From: Candidatus Berkelbacteria bacterium Licking1014_7
Lineage (GTDB): Bacteria > Patescibacteriota > UBA1384 > GWA2-35-9 > CG2-30-39-44
Direction: 5' to 3'
DNA length: 40,766 nucleotides
NCBI GenBank assembly: GCA_007376535.1
Contig: VMGK01000004.1
Span: forward strand, 1 to 40,766
Positions within the stretch are counted from its first letter, which is position 1; every line of letters starts with the position of its first letter. The notes under the pieces were generated by a model. That model was given only the letters and a program-made list of their open reading frames with translations, did no database searches and was not told the DNA's origin. The translations under genes were made by a program, and so were the position numbers. This document shows positions 21,552 to 29,166 of the stretch, piece after piece.

Positions 21552-23789
21552 ATGGAATTAGAAAAAAAATACGACCCCAGCAAAGTTGAAAAAAAGGTTT
21601 ATCAAAAATGGGAACAGGCAGAAGTTTTTAAGCCAAAGGGTGGCAAAGGAAAAAAGTCGTTTTCCATTGCGATTCCACCTCCCAATATTACTGGTTCGCT
21701 TCATCTGGGGCACGCGCTTAACAATACGGCGCAAGATATTTTGATCCGTTTTCACCGAATGAAAGGCGATGAGACGATTTGGATTCCGGGCACTGATCAT
21801 GCTGGCATTGCGACGCAAAATGTGGTTGAAAAGGATTTGCGCAAAAACGGCAAAAGCCGGTTTGACCTCGGAAGAGAAAATTTTGAGAAAAGAGTTTGGC
21901 AATGGAAAGATGAATATGGCGGAAAAATTTTAGATCAATTGAAAAAAATGGGCTGTTCTGTGGATTGGAGCCGGTTGGCTTTTACTATGGATGAGAATTA
22001 TATCAAAGCAGTTAGGCAGACATTTGCGCATTATTATAAAAAGGGCTGGATTTATCAGGGCGAGCGGGTGGTGAACTGGTGTCCGCGGTGCGCTTCGTCT
22101 TTGTCTGATTTGGAGGTTGAAAGTAAGGAAAAAGCCGGGAAACTTTATTTTGTTAAATACTTTTTCAAAAATCAAAAATCAAAAATCAAAAATCAAAATG
22201 GCATATCAAAAATTAAAAATGCAGAATCTATTTCAGTGGCGACAACGCGCCCCGAAACAATGTTGGGAGATAGCGCAGTGGCAGTTAATCCGCAAGACGC
22301 GCGCTATAAAAATTTGGTGGGGAGAAAATTGATTTTGCCTTTGGCGGGACGCGAGATTGAAATAATTGCCAACAGCGAGGTTCAAATGCCTTTTGGCACC
22401 GGCGCGGTTAAAATTACTCCTGCTCATAGTTTTTCTGATTTTGAAATCGGGCAAAGGCATAATTTAGCAAAAATTAAAGTGATTGATAAAGACGGAAAAA
22501 TGTTTGGAGATATCCCTAAAAAATATCAGGGATTGGATAGATTTCAGGCGCGCAAAGAAATTGTGAAGGATTTGCGGTCGCAGGGCTTTTTGGAAAAAGT
22601 TGAGGATTATGAAATCATACTGCCGCTTTGTTCCCGTTGCGACAGTGTGGTGGAGCCAATATTGTCCCAGCAATGGTTTTTAAAAATGGATTGTCTGAAG
22701 AAGCCGGCCCTGGAAGCGATAAAGTCAGGTAAGATTAAATTTTATCCAGTGCGCTATAAAAAAATTTGTTATGACTGGTTAGAAAAGGCGTATGATTGGT
22801 GCATTTCGCGGCAATTGTGGTGGGGACATCGTTTGCCGGTCTGGCAAACGAAATCAAAAATCAAAAATCAAAAATCAAAAATTTTGGACTTGAAAATTGA
22901 AAATTGCGACAAGAATATTTATGTTGGTTTGACTCCGCCCCCAGGCGAGGGTTGGACGCAGTCAGAAGATGTGTTAGATACTTGGTTTTCGTCCGCGCTC
23001 TGGACTTTTGTCACGCTCGGTTGGCAAAGACCGGGAGATAAGAATAAGGATTTAGAAAAATTTCATCCTACTTCTGTGCTTTCAACGGCGCGCGACATCA
23101 TATTTTTGTGGGTAGGGCGGATGATTTTTTCTTCTTTGGAGTTGACTGGCGAAATTCCTTTTAGAAAGGTCTATATTCATCCAATTGTGTTGAGCGAAAA
23201 AGGTCAAAGAATGTCAAAGTCGCTTGGCACCGGGATTGATCCGCTGGATTTAATTCAAACATACGGAGCGGACGCAGTGAGATTTGGTTTGATGTATCAA
23301 AATATGGGTGGGCAGGATTTGAGGTTTAGCGAATCGCACATTGTTGCCAGTCGGAATTTTTGCAACAAACTTTGGAATATTGCCAGATTTATTGGAATAA
23401 ACTTAGAAACATCAAAAATCAAAAATCAAAAATCAAAAACACATATCAAAATTCAAAAAGAGGGAACTAAAAACGACAAAGAGATTTTAAGAAAACTGGC
23501 GGAAATTGAAAAACAAGTTGCCAAAGATATTGATGGATTTAGGTTTGGCAAGGCGACGCATTTGCTTTATGATTTTGTCTGGCGCGATCTGGCTGATAAT
23601 TATTTGGGGCAGGCGCGCGAGCAGATGCAGGTTGAGAAAACTAAAGAAAGCACCCAAGCAATTTTACTGTTTACGCTGATTAAAATTTTGAAAATTTTAC
23701 ATCCGTTTATGCCGTTTATCACTGAAGAGATTTGGTCAAAGTTGTATGATGAGGGATTGGTTGACGAAGAAATTTTAGCAATTTCGTAA
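21552..23789 (+). CDS. valS: Valyl-tRNA synthetase, apparently C-terminally truncated
   Basis: The 745-residue class I enzyme charges tRNA-Val. The ATG at 21552 is preferred to an upstream TTG inside the promoter. HLGH (HIGH motif) is at residues 51-54, the editing domain shows TTRPETMLGD, the KMSKS loop is RMSKSLGTG, and the anticodon domain has HPFMPFITEEIW. The protein stops shortly afterwards at DEEILAIS, where homologues usually continue with a Trp-Pro segment, the rest of the anticodon-binding domain and a coiled coil (together 100 or more residues). The stop lies in a repeat sequence. Three Lys/Gln/Asn/Ile-rich insertions (SKIKNQKSKI type) come from ATCAAAA-type tracts. It may still be active; the tail is absent in some lineages. 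Confidence 0.9.
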   Translation: MELEKKYDPSKVEKKVYQKWEQAEVFKPKGGKGKKSFSIAIPPPNITGSLHLGHALNNTAQDILIRFHRMKGDETIWIPGTDHAGIATQNVVEKDLRKNGKSRFDLGRENFEKRVWQWKDEYGGKILDQLKKMGCSVDWSRLAFTMDENYIKAVRQTFAHYYKKGWIYQGERVVNWCPRCASSLSDLEVESKEKAGKLYFVKYFFKNQKSKIKNQNGISKIKNAESISVATTRPETMLGDSAVAVNPQDARYKNLVGRKLILPLAGREIEIIANSEVQMPFGTGAVKITPAHSFSDFEIGQRHNLAKIKVIDKDGKMFGDIPKKYQGLDRFQARKEIVKDLRSQGFLEKVEDYEIILPLCSRCDSVVEPILSQQWFLKMDCLKKPALEAIKSGKIKFYPVRYKKICYDWLEKAYDWCISRQLWWGHRLPVWQTKSKIKNQKSKILDLKIENCDKNIYVGLTPPPGEGWTQSEDVLDTWFSSALWTFVTLGWQRPGDKNKDLEKFHPTSVLSTARDIIFLWVGRMIFSSLELTGEIPFRKVYIHPIVLSEKGQRMSKSLGTGIDPLDLIQTYGADAVRFGLMYQNMGGQDLRFSESHIVASRNFCNKLWNIARFIGINLETSKIKNQKSKTHIKIQKEGTKNDKEILRKLAEIEKQVAKDIDGFRFGKATHLLYDFVWRDLADNYLGQAREQMQVEKTKESTQAILLFTLIKILKILHPFMPFITEEIWSKLYDEGLVDEEILAIS
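22166..22222 (+). repeat. In-frame TCAAAAA tract 1 in valS
   Basis: Successive 7-base units (TCAAAAA) keep valS open because three units make 21 bases, read as KNQKSKI-type heptads. The insertion falls near the entry to the editing domain, before TTRPETMLGD. Confidence 0.7.
22853..22884 (+). repeat. In-frame TCAAAAA tract 2 in valS
   Basis: The same 7-base unit as tract 1, translated KSKIKNQKSKI, placed after the RLPVWQ strand in the catalytic domain. Confidence 0.7.
23411..23449 (+). repeat. In-frame TCAAAAA tract 3 in valS
   Basis: The same unit, translated SKIKNQKSKTHIKI, at the junction between the catalytic and anticodon-binding regions. Confidence 0.7.
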
Positions 23790-23801
23790 TTCAAGGTAAT
23801 A

Positions 23802-23930
23802 CACGACTTACGCAAAATTACCTTATGTTATATTTTCTTGGGATAATCGCTTCTCGGCACGCTCGTCGCCCCAGCGTGGCTCCTCGCTCGTCCTCGCCTC
23901 GCTCCTTTGATGCTTGCTTCGCAAGATCAA
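23802..23930 (+). repeat. Left half of a family 1 element
   Basis: Begins CACGACTTACGCAAAATTACC and matches the left part of the 231-489 element through the TTATATTTTC and the ATAATCGCTTCTC block, and again in a GCTCCTCGCTCGTCCTCGCC block. A CTTTGAT/ATCAAAG hairpin follows (about 23905-23932). The inverse right end GTAAGTCGTG is missing. The reading frame of the TPR gene starts inside it at 23825. Confidence 0.7.
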
Positions 23931-24358
23931 AGACCGGCCCAAGAGCGCAAAATTTTTTTGACAAAAGTAATTCTCGCATTGGGCAGGTGTTAGGTATTGA
24001 AGACGAGCGCGAGCCAACGGCGCTGGAAAAATCAATTGAAAAGTCAGGGGATTTTTGGGGGCTGGCGCAGGCAGGCAAGAAATTTTTAGATGATAATAAT
24101 TTGGAATTAGCGGAAAAGACGTTTAGTCGGGCAGTGGCGCTTAATCCCGCCATGCGCGACGGACATTATTTGCTGGGTTATATTTATTTGAAAATATATG
24201 AGAAATACGGCGATTATGTAAGCGAAAATCCGGATATTTTTATTGAGCAGACAAATTTACAAAAAGCGCGGCTCTCTCTGCTTCGCGCGCAAAATCTTGA
24301 TCCCAATTCAGAAAAGATTCAAGAACTTTTGACGATTGTTGACAGCGCGCAAAAATGA
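23825..24358 (+). CDS. TPR-repeat protein with repeat-derived N-terminus
   Basis: The open frame encodes 177 residues. The first 40 or so (MLYFLGIIASRHARRPSVAP...) are translated from the family 1 repeat, with no resemblance to a real protein. The credible part begins around residue 45. An in-frame GTG at 23987 (residue 55, VLGIEDERE) is an alternative start, but has no strong ribosome site. Residues about 75-175 form TPR-like helix pairs: WGLAQAGKKFLDDNNLELAE, TFSRAVALNPAMRDGHYLLG and LSLLRAQNLDPNSEKIQELL. Such C-terminal TPRs occur at the end of O-antigen ligase-like or secretion proteins, so this may be the remnant of a longer gene beheaded by the repeat. It may be a pseudogene. Confidence 0.6.
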   Translation: MLYFLGIIASRHARRPSVAPRSSSPRSFDACFARSKTGPRAQNFFDKSNSRIGQVLGIEDEREPTALEKSIEKSGDFWGLAQAGKKFLDDNNLELAEKTFSRAVALNPAMRDGHYLLGYIYLKIYEKYGDYVSENPDIFIEQTNLQKARLSLLRAQNLDPNSEKIQELLTIVDSAQK

Positions 24359-24361
24359 TTT

Positions 24362-24390
24362 TTGTTTTTTGGGCAATAGTGTTCTATAAT
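24362..24390 (+). promoter_or_regulatory. Promoter of the VirB6-like cassette
   Basis: TTGTTT (24362-24367), a 17-base spacer and perfect TATAAT (24385-24390). Predicted start near 24397, the first base of a long hairpin. It drives the genes from 24508. Confidence 0.65.
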
Positions 24391-24395
24391 AATAT

Positions 24396-24478
24396 AAAGA
24401 ATCCGGCTGGCATTCTTTGTTACGCTTAAGGTAATGGGCTGCGCCCTCTTGTAATAAAGAATGCCAGCAGGATTCTTT
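24396..24478 (+). promoter_or_regulatory. Long hairpin at the 5' end of the cassette transcript
   Basis: Arms AAAGAATCCGGCTGGCATTC-TTT and AAAGAATGCCAGCAGGATTC-TTT pair at 22 of 23 positions. A small inner hairpin GGGC-TGC-GCCC lies in the loop. An imperfect T-rich stretch (TTTATTTCTTATTTG) follows, so it could act as an attenuator-like terminator or as a protective 5' cap structure. Confidence 0.6.
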
Positions 24479-24507
24479 ATTTCTTATTTGTCTGATGTTA
24501 AATAACT

Positions 24508-26142
24508 ATGTCAAGGAGCGGGGATTTTAATCAGGGGTTGGCGCTAAAAGCAGTCAAATTTATTTGCGCTTTTTTGATTTTTAGCGTGGTCTGGGGAGTG
24601 GGGGGAGGAAATTTCAATAGAAGAGTTGTAGCCTATTCAGTTGATAATGATATTAGTTTCAATGATAGTACAGGCGGGAATTTTAAGTATGCTTCAAATA
24701 AAAGCATTATTGAGCATTATATACAGTCAGCTAACAATAAAGGTGTTTATATTATTCAATATCAAAAAACCAGTAGCCCGCTAAATGGAATTTACAATAT
24801 TAATTTTGGTAGTTCCAGATTGATAGGAGGTTCTGTTGAATTGTATAAACTTTCAAGAATGAAAAAAGCAACAGACACTCAATGGGGAATTTTTAATATT
24901 GACGAGCAATATCATTTGTTGGTTTTAACATCAATTATAAATAATATTCATTCTGGGTTAAAGCCAGATAGTGCCATTCCGTTAGCGGCAGGGCTAACCG
25001 ATGTAAAACAAGCCAGAACCATCAATCTAAACGAATTGTCAAGTAATGATGTGTTGGGCGTTGCTACGAGTAATTATTTTGGTCTGATTAAGGCAAAAGG
25101 AGGAGCGCAGGGAACTTTAGGAAATTATATTAAAGCCACCTCTGATTTTATAACAAACAGTATCAGGGGGCAAAAATTTGCGTCGTTAAGCATAGTAGAT
25201 AATACAAGCCCAATATTATCTATAGCTGATGCTGTCAATCAGTGTAAAAATGTATTTGTTAATAAAAGCATTAGCGATAATAATATTTTGCCAGATGAGA
25301 TAAAAGAAAGATATAAAACTTCGCCGTTAAAAGACATATTTAATAAAGTGTCATTAGACGATTTTAGGGATTTTGATAAAGAAGTATATAAAATATTTTA
25401 TAGTTCAAAAGGTGGAGAAAGTAATCAGCACTTTTTATTGAATAGTGTTGGATATAATACTCTTGCAAAATATAGTGAGAAATTTTCGATAGAAGCGTCG
25501 CAGATTTTTGGTCTTCAAGCAGATGCTGATTTAAAGAATACAAAAAACTCGTGGGCGTATTTGTTGGAATTAGCTAGAAAATATAGTGGTATCTATCAGG
25601 GAATATCGCAGCAATTTAATAAAGATAATAAGATATTGCTTCATAAAATGGTATTGGCAGAATATTATATACAAAAACATTTAGAATATCATAGGTGTAT
25701 TTATCAAGAAATGGAAAAGTCGGGAAATGGATTGCCAGAAAGTCATGAATATTCAAAAGAACAATATAATAAAGAGGTGCAGGCATTTAATTCGTTATCA
25801 AATATTACTATTGATATGGATATTGGCACGCAGAGTGATATTGAAAAAGGTTTGAGCGGTTCCTCCAAATGCGGGATTAACTTTGGAGCGGGGTTTGGCT
25901 GGGGGTGGCTGGCAAAGGCGGCTGAAAACAGCATTTGTTGGACTTTAAGGATGATGGTGAATATCAGTTTGATTTTCTTTAATCGGGCGGCAAATTTTGT
26001 CTTTGACGCGATGATTGTTAATCAGCCGAGTACTTCGGACAATGCTGGTGACGTCAAATCATCTAGCGAAGAGGACAGCGACATCGAGCCAGCTGGCGGA
26101 GAAGGTGTAGAAACCGAGCCAGCAACCATTCCGGGTCCGTAA
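24508..26142 (+). CDS. Secreted or membrane protein of unknown function, VirB6-like cassette
   Basis: A 544-residue protein not recognised from sequence. An N-terminal hydrophobic segment (about residues 14-34) resembles a signal peptide or anchor. Residues 40-450 look soluble and mixed helix/strand, with many Asn, Ser and Lys and few Cys. A hydrophobic stretch near 450-500 (GAGFGWGWLAKAAENSICWT, then MMVNISLIFFNRAANFVFDA) would cross the membrane once or twice. The C-terminal 45 residues are acidic and Pro/Gly-rich. Lower G/C and more AT-ending codons than its neighbours. The VirB6-like gene follows after 33 bases, with the same orientation, so it is probably an extracytoplasmic component of the same apparatus. 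Confidence 0.75.
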   Translation: MSRSGDFNQGLALKAVKFICAFLIFSVVWGVGGGNFNRRVVAYSVDNDISFNDSTGGNFKYASNKSIIEHYIQSANNKGVYIIQYQKTSSPLNGIYNINFGSSRLIGGSVELYKLSRMKKATDTQWGIFNIDEQYHLLVLTSIINNIHSGLKPDSAIPLAAGLTDVKQARTINLNELSSNDVLGVATSNYFGLIKAKGGAQGTLGNYIKATSDFITNSIRGQKFASLSIVDNTSPILSIADAVNQCKNVFVNKSISDNNILPDEIKERYKTSPLKDIFNKVSLDDFRDFDKEVYKIFYSSKGGESNQHFLLNSVGYNTLAKYSEKFSIEASQIFGLQADADLKNTKNSWAYLLELARKYSGIYQGISQQFNKDNKILLHKMVLAEYYIQKHLEYHRCIYQEMEKSGNGLPESHEYSKEQYNKEVQAFNSLSNITIDMDIGTQSDIEKGLSGSSKCGINFGAGFGWGWLAKAAENSICWTLRMMVNISLIFFNRAANFVFDAMIVNQPSTSDNAGDVKSSSEEDSDIEPAGGEGVETEPATIPGP

Positions 26143-26175
26143 GTAATCGCCGGCAACAATTACGAGGAGGGTTTA

Positions 26176-28845
26176 GTGAAAAACAGGCAAAAAACTATTC
26201 GTTGGCTGAAAATTTTAACAGGATTTTTGCTGCTGTTTTTTCTGGTTTTTTTGTCAGTCAAAACCGCCAGCGCGGCGACTATGTTGAATATTAATCAACA
26301 ACTTGAGAAAGGCAGCGCTTTGGTAGATATTTGGAGAGTAATTCTCGTGCTTTCTAATGTTGCGGTTTTGATAATTTTAATCGCAGTCGGGTTTGGCACG
26401 ATTTTTCATATTCAGATTGACACCTACGGCATAAAAAAAGCGATTATGCCATTGATTATCGGGATTATTCTGGCGAATTTCAGTTTGATAATTTGTCGGA
26501 CATTTTTAGACATTTCTAATGTGGTGACAGTCGGGATATTGAATCAGACCTTAAAAATGAAACAAGGCGATATGGCGCAAAAACAAACCGATAATTTTAG
26601 AAAACTGGGGGTAATGTTGGGCGAAGTGGTTATGCCCGGGGTAACAAGTTTTGATGATGATTATAAGCAGGTTGATGAAACTAAGGTTGATGAAGAAACT
26701 GGCGAAACCACTAGCGACCCGACTAAAGGAACATCGCCTATCTGGAAAATAGTAGCCGCCTTAGGGATTATTTATGTTGCCTCTGGATCAATCATAATTT
26801 TGGGCATAATCCTCTTTTTTATTATGGCGCTTATTCCGTCAATCATTATGTTTTTGCTGGGATTTCTTTTTTACGCTCGGGTGATAATGCTGTTTATTTT
26901 AATCGTCATTTCTCCGCTGGCGTTTTTGTGCATATCATGGTCCCCGGCGCAGGGGCTTTTCAAAAAATGGTGGGATCAATTTATTAAGTGGGCTTTTATG
27001 GTGCCAGTGGCATTTTTCTTTTTCTGGATGGCGATTTTAGTGCATAATGCTTTTGACGGCGAATTCACTTTATGGGGTTATATTACCGGTATTATTATGA
27101 TGGTTTTGGCAGCAACCGCGCCGTTTAAGATGGGCGGCGCGATCGGCGGAATGATTAACGGCGTAGCCAAAAAATACGGCGGGCAGGCGCTTGGCTGGGG
27201 CAAAGGCGCGGCGTGGACCGGAATAAATCGGGGGATGGAGAAAAGGGGTTTGCAGTCATTTCGGACGATGAAAGCCGGGTTTCAGCAGGGTCAGAAAAAA
27301 TTAGACGAAGAACTAATGGTGCCTAAATCAGCCCGCAGTCAAGCGTGGTCAGAAAGATATTGGACACGGGCAAGCGCCAGAATAAATCCAGTGGGGTTTA
27401 ACATGGGAAAAGAGGGAATAAATAAATTTTATTGGAAGGGTATGAAGAGTCTTGGGCCGCGACGAGGTTTTTCAATGACTGGAGAAGCAATGCGCGGCGG
27501 CAGGATTGGAGAATTAGTTAAAGAAGGCGCTAATATTGGGGGAGTTTTTACTACGCCAGCGCAGATTAAAAAAGCATTTAGCGGAGATATTGGCAGGGAC
27601 GATGCAGTCAGGGCATTGGCAGATTATTATTCTCGAGGAGGCAGTGCTGATGCTTTAGCGACAGGGGGGGTAGATGTGCCGGGTAAATTAAAACAATTGG
27701 GCTATGATGATAGTGAAATAACTAACATACAGAATCGGTTAGATAAAGCGTCAGGTTCTATTACTGGTATTACTACCAATCAGGAAGCAGATGAATTTCT
27801 TCGTCGTCGGGGCGGAGTGGGAGGAATGTTGTCTAACGACAGGGATAATCAGTCAGCCCTGATAAATGCTAAAACACAAAAAGAAAAGTTAGATAAAATG
27901 ATTAAGTTATTAACTGAAATCGCTGGCGGTAGTCACTTAGATGGAATGGATGCTGAAAAACAGGAATCAATTAAAACAATGGCAGTAGGAGAAGCAGGAT
28001 ATTTAGAGGCAGCAAAAAAAGACGAAAGAGAACAAGTTCTAAAATCAGGGGCGCTGGGCGAATTGTTGCGCGCTGGACGACTTTCAGGAGACAATGCGGC
28101 TATAGCCAGGGAAACTGGTCTTTCGCAGGGACATCAGGCAATTTTTGAAAGAATTAATCCCGCCAATATTGAAGCAGTGGAAGAGGACGCTGCTGACAGC
28201 GGGCATCTCATTATTAAACAATTAGGGGAATTATTTAGTCATAGAACTTCGGGCGATGGCGGACAAAGCAATCTTAAAGCTGCTTTAGACACCCTTAGAA
28301 CGTCACCAGGAAACGACATTCAAATTAATGTTACACCTCACGATAATCCTTTTGGAATAAAGGACATTCCAGAATTAAAAGATTCTCCAAAATTTGCTCA
28401 AGCAATGTCTGCCTTATTGTCTAATGACGGAGGCGCGATAGCTGAATTAAAGGGCGCTTTGGTGGGAATTCCAAGCGAAGAAGCAAGGGGCGAAATAATC
28501 AGCCGGATGGACATTTACTTGAAAGGCGATTTGAGGAAAAATTTTGCCAGTAATTTATCTGAATTACGAGGTATTGCTGATCCAAGTGTAAGGGCTGCGA
28601 TCGAAAGTGGAATTTCAGGCAGATTATTTAACAAACAAGGAGATTTTAAAAAGTTGGCAACAAATGATGCAAAATTGCAAACAGAAATAAAACAACTTTT
28701 ATCTCAAAGCGGAATTAGTGGGTTAGATGAGGAGTCGCTAAAAAGGATTGTGGGGGGATTGCGAAAAAGAATAACTAGTTATAATTTTGCAGAGGGTGGG
28801 TTGACTAGTATAAGGGCAGTTGGGGAAACCGCATCCTCAATTTAG
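26176..28845 (+). CDS. VirB6/TrbL-like polytopic membrane protein with large soluble tail
   Basis: The 889-residue protein starts at a GTG with GAGGAGG six bases upstream. A signal-like helix (about residues 12-34, ending ASAATM) is followed by membrane helices at about 52-75, 90-112, then after an acidic soluble loop, 195-260, 275-300 and 305-325, including FMALIPSIIMFLLGFLFYAR-like core segments and the loop SWSPAQGLFKKWWDQFIKW. This order, an extracytoplasmic N-terminus and a conserved Trp-rich cytoplasmic loop, is that of VirB6/TrbL channel proteins of type IV secretion. The C-terminal 500 residues are soluble and rich in Gly, Asp and Lys, without recognised domains. In CPR genomes such proteins usually sit near VirB4; none is seen here. 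Confidence 0.75.
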   Translation: MKNRQKTIRWLKILTGFLLLFFLVFLSVKTASAATMLNINQQLEKGSALVDIWRVILVLSNVAVLIILIAVGFGTIFHIQIDTYGIKKAIMPLIIGIILANFSLIICRTFLDISNVVTVGILNQTLKMKQGDMAQKQTDNFRKLGVMLGEVVMPGVTSFDDDYKQVDETKVDEETGETTSDPTKGTSPIWKIVAALGIIYVASGSIIILGIILFFIMALIPSIIMFLLGFLFYARVIMLFILIVISPLAFLCISWSPAQGLFKKWWDQFIKWAFMVPVAFFFFWMAILVHNAFDGEFTLWGYITGIIMMVLAATAPFKMGGAIGGMINGVAKKYGGQALGWGKGAAWTGINRGMEKRGLQSFRTMKAGFQQGQKKLDEELMVPKSARSQAWSERYWTRASARINPVGFNMGKEGINKFYWKGMKSLGPRRGFSMTGEAMRGGRIGELVKEGANIGGVFTTPAQIKKAFSGDIGRDDAVRALADYYSRGGSADALATGGVDVPGKLKQLGYDDSEITNIQNRLDKASGSITGITTNQEADEFLRRRGGVGGMLSNDRDNQSALINAKTQKEKLDKMIKLLTEIAGGSHLDGMDAEKQESIKTMAVGEAGYLEAAKKDEREQVLKSGALGELLRAGRLSGDNAAIARETGLSQGHQAIFERINPANIEAVEEDAADSGHLIIKQLGELFSHRTSGDGGQSNLKAALDTLRTSPGNDIQINVTPHDNPFGIKDIPELKDSPKFAQAMSALLSNDGGAIAELKGALVGIPSEEARGEIISRMDIYLKGDLRKNFASNLSELRGIADPSVRAAIESGISGRLFNKQGDFKKLATNDAKLQTEIKQLLSQSGISGLDEESLKRIVGGLRKRITSYNFAEGGLTSIRAVGETASSI

Positions 28846-28858
28846 TTGTAACGTATTT

Positions 28859-29164
28859 ATGAAAAAAGCAGATATTTCAAAATTAAAAAAATGGTTGAGG
28901 CAGATCAATAGTTTTAGAGACGAGTCAGAATTGAAGATCAATTTTAATTTAACTCAAGCAGAAATAAAAAAGCTTAAAGAACTGGGAATTGATAATTTTT
29001 TGCCTCTGGAAATTACAAGTAAACACAAGTTATGGTTATTGTTAGATAAACTTGAGCTGGCAATCTACTGGATGATTTATGATTTAACCAACGACATGTT
29101 CATTGATCGGGAGAAAAGCCGGGGAGATTTTGACTTGACAAACTCAGATAAAAAGAGTAAATAA
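28859..29164 (+). CDS. Small helical cytoplasmic protein of the VirB6-like cassette
   Basis: A 101-residue protein starting at the ATG at 28859; the longer frame overlaps the preceding gene. It has two or three amphipathic helices, one with SKLKKWLRQINSFRDES and another with HKLWLLLDKLELAIYWMIYD, and no membrane segment or signal. No family was recognised. It starts 14 bases after the VirB6-like stop and ends three bases before the next gene, so all are probably translated together. It may be a small adaptor or chaperone; this is inference from position. Confidence 0.6.
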   Translation: MKKADISKLKKWLRQINSFRDESELKINFNLTQAEIKKLKELGIDNFLPLEITSKHKLWLLLDKLELAIYWMIYDLTNDMFIDREKSRGDFDLTNSDKKSK

Positions 29165-29166
29165 GA

